This document shows positions 1 to 4,658 of a stretch of 7,097 nucleotides of DNA, piece by piece (positions within the stretch are counted from its first letter, which is position 1; each line of letters opens with the position of its first letter). Origin of the DNA: Fidelibacterota bacterium. GTDB taxonomy: Bacteria; Fidelibacterota; Fidelibacteria; Fidelibacterales; Fidelibacteraceae. The notes beneath the pieces were generated by a model, which saw nothing but the letters and a program-made list of their open reading frames with translations, was not told where the DNA came from and ran no database searches. Where the stretch lies: NCBI GenBank assembly GCA_030629925.1, contig DAOVOB010000051.1:1-7097 (forward strand), read 5' to 3'. A program made the translations under genes and the position numbers.

Positions 1-258
1 AAAGAACATCCCGAATACGATGTGCGTGTTACCATTCTCGGACATATCCAACGCGGGGGCTCCCCCACTGCCATAGATCGCATCAATGCCGGACGCATGG
101 GCGTTGCATCGGTAGAAGCCCTCCTGGACGGCAAAAAAGATGTGATGGTCGGATTAATAAATGGCAAGATCGTTACCTCTCCCTTTTCTCGCAGTAAAAA
201 AGAAAAACGTCCCTTGGATGAGAAGTTGATGGAGTTGATTGGGATACTATCCATTTGA
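1..258 (+). CDS. pfkA: 6-phosphofructokinase, C-terminal fragment (5' end outside window)
   Basis: Frame 1 is open from the first base and ends at TGA 256-258, giving the last 85 residues. The fragment contains LGHIQRGGSP (visible residues 13-22), the hallmark of ATP-dependent phosphofructokinases. By family knowledge the His and Arg of this motif (H15 and R18 here), together with the Arg a few residues earlier (R9), contact fructose 6-phosphate, so this part of the active site is intact. The following ID-R-x-x-A-x-R-x-G helix and the VGLINGKIV strand also fit. The enzyme makes fructose 1,6-bisphosphate in the cytosol, the committed step of glycolysis. The first visible codons are internal, so the true start lies to the left. 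The TGA stop sits inside the first unit of a 7-bp repeat array (255-307). Subtype (ATP- or PPi-dependent) depends on residues not in the window; pfkA is the likely symbol. Confidence 0.93.
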   Translation, partial: KEHPEYDVRVTILGHIQRGGSPTAIDRINAGRMGVASVEALLDGKKDVMVGLINGKIVTSPFSRSKKEKRPLDEKLMELIGILSI

Positions 259-307
259 CAATGGACAGTGAACAGTAAGTGGTAAACAGTAAACGGTCGT
301 GAATGGT
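255..307. repeat. Heptanucleotide array at the pfkA stop codon
   Basis: Seven degenerate 7-bp units in one register: TTGACAA, TGGACAG, TGAACAG, TAAGTGG, TAAACAG, TAAACGG, TCGTGAA, then a partial unit. The pfkA stop codon TGA (256-258) lies in the first unit. The array has the same period as six others in this window. Confidence 0.8.
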
Positions 308-369
308 GTTCAAGTAAATAGCTTAGAACGCTAAGTAATAATCCCTTTACAGATAAGATATTCAAACCC

Positions 370-545
370 GCCTCGCGACGACGCGTTAAGAAAATCCGAT
401 GAGTGAGGGTTAAAAAATCCTTGGGTGAGCAAAGCGAATCCCTTAAGTATTTTACCGAATGAAGAGGATTTTTAGCCAAAGGAGGGCAGCGGTTGACTTT
501 CTTTTGCTTCTTTTCTTTGGTTAAGCAAAGAAAAGAAGGGAATCG
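370..545. repeat. Structured intergenic element ending in a 13-bp-stem hairpin
   Basis: This non-coding stretch contains an imperfect inverted pair (about 408-421, GGTTAAAAAATCC, against about 463-476, GGATTTTTAGCC). At 507-538 it has a perfect hairpin: CTTCTTTTCTTTG (507-519), loop GTTAAG, and CAAAGAAAAGAAG (526-538). The hairpin arms are a pyrimidine and a purine run, so this is not a classical GC-rich terminator, although it could end pfkA transcription. From memory, purine/pyrimidine hairpins of this kind recur between genes of many bacterial genomes. The outer boundaries of the element are uncertain. Confidence 0.55.
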
Positions 546-570
546 TTTTCTTCCACAGGTATTACATACT

Positions 571-720
571 AAAAATACATTAGCGCTACGCGAAAGATTG
601 GCTTGAGATAAGTAATAATAAAGTTCTTTAATGTTTTTGAGAATTGCATTGTCGGAGAGGTCCTGAACAAAATATCCACCGGATATTTTGTTCAGGATGA
701 CAGTCTTTTGTGACGCGTCA
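571..720. repeat. Dispersed hairpin repeat, copy 1 (left part eroded)
   Basis: It aligns with the copies at 4319-4491 and 6512-6817: shared TTAGCG-TACGCGAAAGATTGG (580-601), a diverged middle ending TTTAATGTTTTTGAGAAT, then a hairpin and the CAGGATGAC end. The hairpin is perfect: a 17-bp stem 661-677/681-697 with loop ACC. Its base TCCTGAA/TTCAGGA and its apex TCC-ACC-GGA are shared with copy 3, while the middle of the stem differs. The tail, through ACGCGTCA, reaches 720, so the SDR stop codon (718-720, minus strand) lies inside it. The hairpin may also work as a transcription end for the SDR gene, but it has no U-tract. Confidence 0.7.
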
Positions 721-1575
721 CGGAAAGATCAATGATTTTTCCGTGATATGTTTTTTCAAATATTTTTTGATCAACACCAGCAATTTCTCAGCCATATCAA
801 AATCGTAAGATTTGTTGGTGATCTTGTCGACGTGTGATTTGGTGTAGTATTCGCCGGAGACGAGGTCTTCGTTGGAAGTATTAGCCAAGTAAAGCAGGGT
901 CTCGGCGCCTTTTTCGGGCGTAGTTCCCATCCAGTTGAAAATAAGTTTTGATAAGGCACCGGCGGAACGGCCCAGATCAGTATTGACCATGCCGGGATGC
1001 TGGGTGTAGACGCCGATCTCTTCTTCAGATAGTTGATGTGCCAGTAAACGAGTTATGAGAATGACGCCTAATTTAGACTGTCGGTAGCTTTTATATGAAC
1101 TGAAACTTTTATTCTTGAATTCGGGATCTTCAAAATCGATCACTCCCTGATGCAATCCGGAGGTGGTAAAGATCAATTTGGGTTCCAGTGCTTTCTTGAA
1201 TTTAGGGATAAGCAAGTGTGCGATCAGCATGGGAGCCAAAAGATTAACTTGCCAGGTGGCTTCGATATGATCATGAGTTTCTTTCCACTCATAATTCATG
1301 ATACCTGCGTTGTTGATGATCATATCAAGATGATCGTAACTTTCCGCGATCTCCTCACAGGCCATGGTAATGGATTCAAAAGAGGAAAGATTGCATTCCA
1401 CAAGTTCAATACGGCCTTTTCCTTTAGGAAATTTATCACGATAATCGGACAGCAGTTTCGCACCCTTTTCGGCATTGCGGCTGGCCGCGATGATGACCGC
1501 ACCTTCTGATGCCAGATGCAGGGCAGCTGCTTTTCCAAGTCCGGATGTTGCACCGGTGATGAAAATGTGTTTCAT
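718..1575 (-). CDS. Short-chain dehydrogenase/reductase (SDR) family oxidoreductase
   Basis: A 285-residue classical SDR with all catalytic landmarks. The Rossmann cofactor loop TGATSGLG is at residues 7-14, NNAG at 88-91, the structural Asn at 111, Ser139 in TTSG, and the YxxxK pair at Tyr164/Lys168. It is followed by HPGMVNTDL (193-201), where PG-x-V/I-x-T is the usual SDR segment after the active site. An Arg at position 33 after the second strand suggests NADPH. The layout resembles retinol dehydrogenase/WW-domain oxidoreductase-like SDRs, a group in which bacterial substrates are rarely known, so no substrate is assigned. The ATG start at 1573-1575 is supported by GAAAGG six bases upstream and by the Rossmann strand beginning at residue 3. 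The TGA stop lies in the tail of a dispersed repeat. It is cytosolic, without signal peptide or membrane segment. It is third in a minus-strand run after the FMN reductase and DUF4345; co-transcription is possible but the 176-bp gap holds a repeat array. Confidence 0.92.
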   Translation of the reverse strand: MKHIFITGATSGLGKAAALHLASEGAVIIAASRNAEKGAKLLSDYRDKFPKGKGRIELVECNLSSFESITMACEEIAESYDHLDMIINNAGIMNYEWKETHDHIEATWQVNLLAPMLIAHLLIPKFKKALEPKLIFTTSGLHQGVIDFEDPEFKNKSFSSYKSYRQSKLGVILITRLLAHQLSEEEIGVYTQHPGMVNTDLGRSAGALSKLIFNWMGTTPEKGAETLLYLANTSNEDLVSGEYYTKSHVDKITNKSYDFDMAEKLLVLIKKYLKKHITEKSLIFP

Positions 1576-1634
1576 ATCAAACCTTTCAATTATTTTTTTG
1601 GACCTTTTATTTTCTGCGGCATTTTAGAAGAGGT

Positions 1635-1760
1635 GTGGGGGTTCGGGGTGCGGAGTGCGGGGTTCAGAGTGTGGGGGTGTGGGGTGATGGGCGCTGAGAG
1701 AATATTTCTTAATGCTCAATTTCTCAGCGCTCAGTGCTTATTTCTCAGTGCTCAGTGTTT
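1635..1760. repeat. Long degenerate heptanucleotide array between SDR and DUF4345 genes
   Basis: About 18 consecutive 7-bp units stay in register. The left part is G-rich (TTCGGGG, TGCGGAG, TGCGGGG, TTCAGAG, TGTGGGG, GTGATGG). The right part is (AT)TTCTC / AG(C/T)GCTC / AGTGCTT-like. The TGA stop of the DUF4345 gene (1752-1754, minus strand) falls inside the right end. Neighbouring units are alike and distant ones differ, as expected from local expansion and drift. The left part has short G-runs but no perfect four-run GGG motif with short regular loops. Confidence 0.75.
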
Positions 1761-2135
1761 CTTCTTATACAAGCATATCGCTACTACGCCGAGTACCAGT
1801 AATGACATTTCCGCGGCTAGCGACCAGTAGATCGTGGGATTGCCCTGAAAGTTATCCATGAACAGGGCGGCAAGACGCATGAACACGATAAAGCCGTTGG
1901 TCGCGATCTGGACGGTGAGTCCGGGGAGTATCCAATTATTTTTCAGCGCAATGATAAAGAACATTGCCAGTCCCAATTCTATTCCACCATAAAAAGCGCG
2001 AATTTCGATGCGACCGGCAGGATCAAGGATCCCCACGCCTGCAGATTCCATCAATTGCGGAGCAATGAACAGCACCAAACCGAAACCGGCGAAGCCGATG
2101 GCGCTGGCAAGCAGAGAAAATTTGGCGAGTCTCAT
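1752..2135 (-). CDS. DUF4345-like small four-helix membrane protein
   Basis: 127 residues from ATG 2133-2135. The start is chosen because GGAG lies seven bases upstream (2143-2146). The longer reading from a GTG at 2166 would add 11 polar residues encoded by the neighbouring repeat array. The protein is strongly hydrophobic with about four predicted membrane helices: roughly residues 5-25, 45-65 (following RAFYGGIELGLAMFFI), 68-90 and 100-122, ending in a positive YKKKH tail. The FYGGIELGL segment and the size match what I recall of DUF4345 inner-membrane proteins, whose function is unknown. No catalytic motif is visible. It lies 119 bp downstream of the FMN reductase, has no evident promoter of its own, and may be co-transcribed with it. 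Its TGA stop is provided by a heptad array, and both flanks carry such arrays in opposite orientation. The family call is from memory of the motif and not a search. Confidence 0.75.
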   Translation of the reverse strand: MRLAKFSLLASAIGFAGFGLVLFIAPQLMESAGVGILDPAGRIEIRAFYGGIELGLAMFFIIALKNNWILPGLTVQIATNGFIVFMRLAALFMDNFQGNPTIYWSLAAEMSLLVLGVVAICLYKKKH

Positions 2136-2156
2136 GTATTCACTCCGTTCATTTTG

Positions 2157-2205
2157 GGCACTGAGCACTGGGCACTGGGCACTGGGTGTTGGGCACTGAG
2201 TGTCG
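2157..2205. repeat. Heptanucleotide array upstream of the DUF4345 gene
   Basis: Seven 7-bp units in perfect register: GGCACTG, AGCACTG, GGCACTG, GGCACTG, GGTGTTG, GGCACTG, AGTGTCG. It begins 11 bases beyond the DUF4345 ribosome binding site. CACTGAGCACTG (2159-2170) is the exact reverse complement of 1746-1757 at the other end of the gene. Confidence 0.85.
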
Positions 2206-2224
2206 GGGCATTTGAGCTAGAGGT

Positions 2225-2258
2225 GTAAAGACGTTCCGAAACTTCGGGACCTCTTTAC
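2225..2258 (-). terminator. Possible hairpin overlapping the FMN reductase stop codon
   Basis: GTAAAG (2225-2230) pairs with CTTTAC (2253-2258). An inner TTCCGAA/TTCGGGA stem (about 2234-2247, one wobble) is separated from it by a small internal loop. It starts within the last codons of the minus-strand FMN reductase and includes its TAA. There is no U-tract, so a terminator role is only possible; it may be another member of the intergenic hairpin repeats. Confidence 0.35.
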
Positions 2259-2794
2259 ATAAACGTATCAATAAATTTATCTATCACATTAATTAATTCT
2301 TCTTTTTCCTCCCCTTTCAGTTGCAACATTCCATTCACCACATGATCATCAAAATTCGGCAATGAAAAAGTAGAGGTAAGTTCTCCGCCCCAGCGCTTGA
2401 TAAGCACATTACTGACATTAGCAAGATTTGTTTTAGCGCCACGGGCACCGGGCGATGTGGCCAGTAGACAGACCGGTTTGTTCTTGAGGGTCGGTTTTTC
2501 AATACGCGAGATCCAATCCATGGTATTCTTGAACACCGGCGTGATCCCGCTATTGTATTCAGGCAAAGAGATCAGCATAGCATCGACATTTTTGAAAAGT
2601 TCATTCAAGTCACGCATACTTTGTGGAAATTCCCCACGCTTTTCCATATCCATACTGTAGACCGGTGCAGGATAATCCTGCAGATGAATGATCTTAATCT
2701 CATATCCCGTGAGTAATGCCGCGGCATAAATAGCCAACTGCTGATTGATGGAGGTAAAACTGTTACTGCCTGAAAACACGAGCACCTTTGCCAT
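2255..2794 (-). CDS. NAD(P)H-dependent FMN reductase (flavodoxin-fold, ChrR/SsuE-like family)
   Basis: 179 residues from ATG 2792-2794 (MAKVLVFSGS), with AAGGA seven bases upstream (2802-2806). The same frame is open a further 51 codons upstream, but that part is translated heptad-repeat DNA, so a longer start should not be used. The family shows in the FMN-phosphate loop GSNSFTSIN (residues 9-17; usual form GSxRxxSxN) and in PEYNSGITPVFKNTMDW (78-94), matching the PEYNxGxPGxLKNAIDW signature that surrounds the isoalloxazine ring. SPGARGA (114-120) is the third flavin-contacting loop. Length is normal for the family (about 175-195). Members reduce free or bound FMN, quinones, chromate or azo compounds with NAD(P)H in the cytosol. 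The precise substrate cannot be read from sequence. Lacking the Arg usual in the GSxR loop is a mild deviation. It is first of a possible three-gene minus-strand set with DUF4345 and the SDR. Confidence 0.93.
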   Translation of the reverse strand: MAKVLVFSGSNSFTSINQQLAIYAAALLTGYEIKIIHLQDYPAPVYSMDMEKRGEFPQSMRDLNELFKNVDAMLISLPEYNSGITPVFKNTMDWISRIEKPTLKNKPVCLLATSPGARGAKTNLANVSNVLIKRWGGELTSTFSLPNFDDHVVNGMLQLKGEEKEELINVIDKFIDTFM

Positions 2795-2824
2795 GGGGAC
2801 ATCCTTATTTATTTGGGTATAAAT

Positions 2825-2852
2825 AATATAGGGGGAAAAGGACAATTGACAA
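2825..2852 (-). promoter_or_regulatory. Candidate promoter for the FMN reductase, overlapping a heptad array
   Basis: On the minus strand TTGTCA (2847-2852) is followed after 16 bases by TATATT (2825-2830), a fair match to a -35/-10 pair about 30-60 bp before the start codon. The -35 part is one unit of the heptad array. If the organism uses the Bacteroidota type of promoter this match may be meaningless; no exact TAnnTTTG box is seen here. Confidence 0.25.
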
Positions 2853-2909
2853 AGGACAAAGGACAAAGGATAGTTGACAATTGACAATTGACAAAGGACA
2901 ATAAACGAT
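2840..2909. repeat. Heptanucleotide array upstream of the FMN reductase
   Basis: Ten 7-bp units in register: GGACAAT, TGACAAA, GGACAAA, GGACAAA, GGATAGT, TGACAAT, TGACAAT, TGACAAA, GGACAAT, AAACGAT. This is the cleanest array in the window and encodes the spurious N-terminal extension of the FMN reductase frame (repeats of LCQLS and similar). Confidence 0.88.
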
Positions 2910-2954
2910 GATGAAATGAATTTACGATGACAATAATTAGGAAACAAAACAAGG

Positions 2955-3165
2955 CTGTCGTCACGACTGGAGTAAACGAAACTCGCGGGTCATCCTGAAA
3001 ATCCTGAACAACGTCAGGCTGAACTTGTTTCAGTCTTGCTTCAGGATTATTCAGTCCGCCAACTGGCGGAGTGAAGGGATTAATAATGTACGTCATCCTG
3101 AAAAATTTCTGAAAGAAATTTGTTCAGCCTCGAAGAGGTCGCGTAGCGAGATCTCTCCGAGAGTC
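2955..3165. repeat. Composite hairpin repeat block C (related to copy 3)
   Basis: Bases 2979-3054 are identical over 76 bp to 6543-6618. The shared block begins AAACTCGCGGGTCATCCTGA and ends GGATTATTCAG. Block C then has a hairpin TCCGCC-AACT-GGCGGA (3055-3070) that copy 3 lacks. A second GTCATCCTGA (3092-3101) opens a short unit with an inner hairpin AAATTTCT-GAA-AGAAATTT, and then TTCAGCCTCGAAGAGGTCGCGTAGCGAGATCTCTCCGAG-like sequence shared with 6614-6652. It is non-coding, and it fills the gap before the DUF2442 gene. Confidence 0.8.
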
Positions 3166-3186
3166 AAAAGATGAGGAAAAATATTA

Positions 3187-3708
3187 TTACTTAATTGTAA
3201 TTTCCAATCGTTTTTCTAATCCGATCTCTATGATCTTTTTTAATGTGGCAATTTCCAGATCAGAGCGATCGTTCTCAATTCGTGAAATATATGTACGAGT
3301 TGTACCACTTTTTTGAGCAAGTGCTTCTTGTGTTAAACCCGATTTCTTTCTGGCTGTCTTTAATAATTTGCCAATTTGGTTCGTCATATCAGCAACTTCA
3401 GGTTCACTATATTCATATAGAACATCGGCACCTATTTCATAAGGCACTCGTTTTTCTGATCCCCGTATAGTTGGAATATATTGCTCTACATTAGACCATG
3501 AAAGTGTGTAATCTTGTATTTCAACTTTTAAGAACTCATCTTTATCAAATAGAATATATTCAGGTGAATTTTTATTTACTCCGGCATTTTTCAGTACTTT
3601 ATTAAAATCAATGACTCTGGATTCACCATTATTGAAAACAACAGAAATTTTAAGACCATCAACTCGATTGATCTTTAATATTCGTGGAAATTTAATCCTT
3701 TGTCTCAT
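3187..3708 (-). CDS. DUF2442 domain protein with C-terminal XRE-type HTH (predicted antitoxin/regulator)
   Basis: 173 residues in two domains. Residues about 10-98 fit DUF2442, a small beta-rich domain: DGLKISVVFNNGE, VIDFNKVL, an F-x-K-V-E-I strand and the LSWSNVEQYIP turn. Residues about 112-168 are a lambda-repressor-like HTH: LLKTARKKSGLTQEALAQKSG, then TTRTYISRIENDRSDLEIATL, which strongly resembles HigA-type antitoxins. The same domain order is known from the NE0471-type protein. It starts at ATG 3706-3708, which overlaps the DUF4160 stop as ATGA, with GAGG five bases upstream, so the two genes are translationally coupled. The pairing suggests a toxin-antitoxin-like unit in which this protein neutralises its partner and represses the operon through a palindrome at 3957-3972; that role is inferred from context. 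The gene is AT-rich (for example only 15 G/C among 60 bases at 3541-3600), consistent with acquisition. Confidence 0.88.
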   Translation of the reverse strand: MRQRIKFPRILKINRVDGLKISVVFNNGESRVIDFNKVLKNAGVNKNSPEYILFDKDEFLKVEIQDYTLSWSNVEQYIPTIRGSEKRVPYEIGADVLYEYSEPEVADMTNQIGKLLKTARKKSGLTQEALAQKSGTTRTYISRIENDRSDLEIATLKKIIEIGLEKRLEITIK

Positions 3709-3941
3709 CTTAACCTCGGATTCAGTCTATAGAATATTTTTAGCGCCAGTTCGGAATTATCTTTTAGCCAAACCAATACTTGCCTCATTTGATTCGGAGG
3801 TAGGTTTCCGGCAATTATTTTCAAACTTACAATATCAAATAATGCCTCAAACTCATTATAGTATACATGTAAATGAGGTGGCAAATGTTCGTTATTGTAA
3901 ACATTGATCTTTATTCCATTAAATCTGTCAATGTTTGGCAT
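3705..3941 (-). CDS. DUF4160 domain protein (predicted toxin-like partner)
   Basis: 78 residues, the normal full length for DUF4160. Landmarks are an N-terminal strand GIKINVY, the conserved His/Pro cluster H19-x-P-P-H23-x-H25 (HLPPHLHV), GNLPP (45-49) and a C-terminal helix with Trp58. The three-His cluster could bind metal or be catalytic, but no activity is established to my knowledge. It starts at ATG 3939-3941, with AGAGG four bases upstream, slightly close. It is followed by a DUF2442-HTH gene with a 4-base overlap; DUF4160 and DUF2442 genes are frequent neighbours and are commonly proposed as toxin and antitoxin. Here the putative toxin comes first, the order seen in higBA-like systems. 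Toxicity is an inference; a host-regulatory function is equally compatible. Confidence 0.88.
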   Translation of the reverse strand: MPNIDRFNGIKINVYNNEHLPPHLHVYYNEFEALFDIVSLKIIAGNLPPNQMRQVLVWLKDNSELALKIFYRLNPRLR

Positions 3942-3956
3942 TCTACCTCTGATAAT

Positions 3957-3972
3957 GTACCTAATTAGGTAC
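3957..3972. promoter_or_regulatory. 16-bp perfect palindrome, candidate operator of the DUF4160/DUF2442-HTH module
   Basis: GTACCTAATTAGGTAC is its own reverse complement and lies 15 bases before the DUF4160 start codon. It sits between the ribosome binding site and the likely promoter. Size, symmetry and position suit binding of a dimeric XRE-type HTH such as the one encoded by the second gene, giving autorepression. Binding is inferred. Confidence 0.55.
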
Positions 3973-4001
3973 TATTTTGCAAATGTTTTATTTATTCATA
4001 G

Positions 4002-4009
4002 CAAATATA
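4002..4009 (-). promoter_or_regulatory. Candidate -7 box (TAnnTTTG) for the DUF4160/DUF2442 operon
   Basis: TATATTTG on the minus strand matches the Bacteroidota -7 consensus exactly, about 60 bp before the DUF4160 start. A TTTG lies 15 bases further upstream, closer than the usual spacing. Transcripts from here would carry the palindrome in the leader region. An alternative sigma70-like pair, TTGCAA (3977-3982) and TACATT (3954-3959) with a 17-base spacer, would place the palindrome between the boxes but start transcription at the ribosome binding site. Confidence 0.35.
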
Positions 4010-4065
4010 TGGAAAATAATGGTTCAAATTTATCATGGACCTATCATTGTGACAGGGATCACAGT

Positions 4066-4086
4066 ATTAATTAAGAATTATGAATT
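4066..4086. repeat. Short heptanucleotide array (ATTAATT/AAGAATT/ATGAATT)
   Basis: Three 7-bp units in register between the DUF4160 module and the tRNA. It is too short and AT-rich to be convincing alone, but it follows the pattern of the other arrays. Confidence 0.45.
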
Positions 4087-4088
4087 AT

Positions 4089-4138
4089 ATCCGGCTTGTT
4101 TTTAAACCCGTCAAATTCGACGGGATAAAAATTCGGAT
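4089..4138 (-). terminator. Long hairpin downstream of the tRNA, possible terminator
   Basis: Nested complementary segments ATCCG/CGGAT, TTTTTA/TAAAAA and CCCGTC/GACGGG (4107-4112 with 4119-4124) form an interrupted stem around the loop AAATTC. It lies 22 bases past the 3' end of the minus-strand tRNA. On that strand the inner GC stem is followed by TTTAAAAA, a poor U-tract, so termination is plausible but not certain. Confidence 0.45.
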
Positions 4139-4159
4139 CATACTTAAGTTACAATTATG

Positions 4160-4233
4160 TGGAGGCAGAGGGATTCGAACTCTCGACCTCTCGCATGTGA
4201 CGCGAGCGCTCTAACCAACTGAGCTATGCCTCC
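4160..4233 (-). tRNA. tRNA-Val (anticodon CAC)
   Basis: A full cloverleaf reads on the minus strand. The acceptor stem is GGAGGCA/TGCCTCC (7 bp), the D arm GCTC-AGTTGGTTA-GAGC, the anticodon stem CTCGC/GCGAG with loop GTCACAT, the variable loop AGGTC, and the T arm closed around TTCGAAT. Position 33 is T and the anticodon is CAC, which reads the Val codon GUG. The discriminator base is A73 (4160), as expected for Val. CCA is not encoded. Two oddities: position 32 is G where a pyrimidine is normal, and the T stem has an A52-C62 mismatch (GAGAG against CCCTC). The elements needed for processing remain. A heptad array begins three bases beyond its 5' end and a hairpin lies past its 3' end. Confidence 0.93.
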
Positions 4234-4235
4234 GG

Positions 4236-4277
4236 TAACTAATTGACAATTGAAAAAGGACAATTGACGATTGTGGT
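4236..4277. repeat. Heptanucleotide array directly 5' of the tRNA
   Basis: Units TAACTAA, TTGACAA, TTGAAAA, AGGACAA, TTGACGA, TTGTGGT in one register. The array starts two bases outside the mature tRNA 5' end, so it occupies the place of the tRNA leader and core promoter; no convincing tRNA promoter is seen in it. Confidence 0.75.
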
Positions 4278-4318
4278 AATAATCTACTAATGAAATTTAT
4301 GTAAAGCAAAATAAGACT

Positions 4319-4491
4319 GTCATCTTGAGCGTAATCCCTCCGAGCATTGCATCAAATAAATATACTTATAGCTACGCGAAAGATGGGTCTAAAATGGACT
4401 GCAGCTAAATTCTTTAGTATTTGTGAGAATCGAATTGACACAGAGATCCTGCCTGTACCGATGAATATCGGTGAAACAAGTTCAGGATGAC
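4319..4491. repeat. Dispersed hairpin repeat, copy 2, with terminal inverted repeats
   Basis: It begins GTCATCTTGA (4319-4328) and ends TCAGGATGAC (4482-4491), which are reverse complements except at one base. Inside are CCTCCGAGCATTGCATCAA, TAGCTACGCGAAAGAT, a diverged middle ending TATTTGTGAGAATC, and AGAGATCCTG, all shared with copies 1 and 3. The 3' hairpin has a different tip: ACCGAT-GAAT-ATCGGT (4457-4472). The 173-bp length and inverted ends resemble a miniature non-autonomous mobile element, but no target duplication or transposase is visible. Confidence 0.75.
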
Positions 4492-4503
4492 GCAATATGG
4501 GGG

Positions 4504-4544
4504 AATAGATCTCTCCACTCCACTACGTTCCGGTCGAGATGACA
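4504..4544. repeat. Half copy of the TGTCATYTCGACCG palindromic element
   Basis: AATAGATCTCTCCACT (4504-4519) and CGGTCGAGATGACA (4531-4544) match the right half of the complete element at 5425-5559. The left half is missing, and the middle hairpin is replaced by CCACTACGTTC. It directly follows hairpin repeat copy 2. Confidence 0.75.
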
Positions 4545-4585
4545 ATGTAAGGATATCTGTCATGATTTATAAAATTAATCAATGC

Positions 4586-4616
4586 ACAAATAAAACGGGC
4601 TCAAGATCTTGAGCCC
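4586..4616 (-). terminator. Rho-independent terminator of the GNAT gene
   Basis: The perfect 20-bp palindrome GGGCTCAAGATCTTGAGCCC (4597-4616) is followed on the minus strand by GTTTTATTTG. It lies 33 bases past the stop codon of the minus-strand acetyltransferase. The GC-rich base with a T-rich tail is the standard arrangement, and this is the best terminator in the window. Confidence 0.75.
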
Positions 4617-4634
4617 CTACATATACAAAAATAT

Positions 4635-4658
4635 TCACTAGTTACTAGTTACTCGTCA
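4635..4658. repeat. Short heptanucleotide array at the GNAT stop codon
   Basis: Units TCACTAG, TTACTAG, TTACTCG. The TAA stop of the acetyltransferase (4649-4651, minus strand) is the first three bases of the third unit. Confidence 0.6.

Noticed and set aside
1635..1690. G-quadruplex in the G-rich heptads
   Set aside because: Runs of three or more G are irregularly spaced and diluted by drifted units; the period-7 expansion explains the G-richness.
1150..1830. Plus-strand open frames at 1150-1509 and 1516-1830
   Set aside because: The first is antisense to the SDR coding region; the second runs through the heptad array. Neither has a recognisable domain or ribosome binding site.
1635..2909. 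Repeat arrays as CRISPR
   Set aside because: Units are 7 bp without spacers, and no cas genes are present.
2795..2947. 51-residue N-terminal extension of the FMN reductase frame
   Set aside because: It is translated heptad-repeat DNA (LCQLS-type repeats); the ATG at 2792-2794 has a good ribosome binding site and begins the flavodoxin-fold strand.
2809..3096. Minus-strand open frame of 95 codons
   Set aside because: It consists of dispersed repeat and heptad sequence; the same LNNPEARLKQVQPDVV-type peptide appears in another repeat copy at 6493-6774.
3187..4233. Genomic island integrated at the tRNA-Val 3' end, carrying the DUF4160 module
   Set aside because: No second copy of the tRNA 3' end was found on the far side of the module and no integrase is present.
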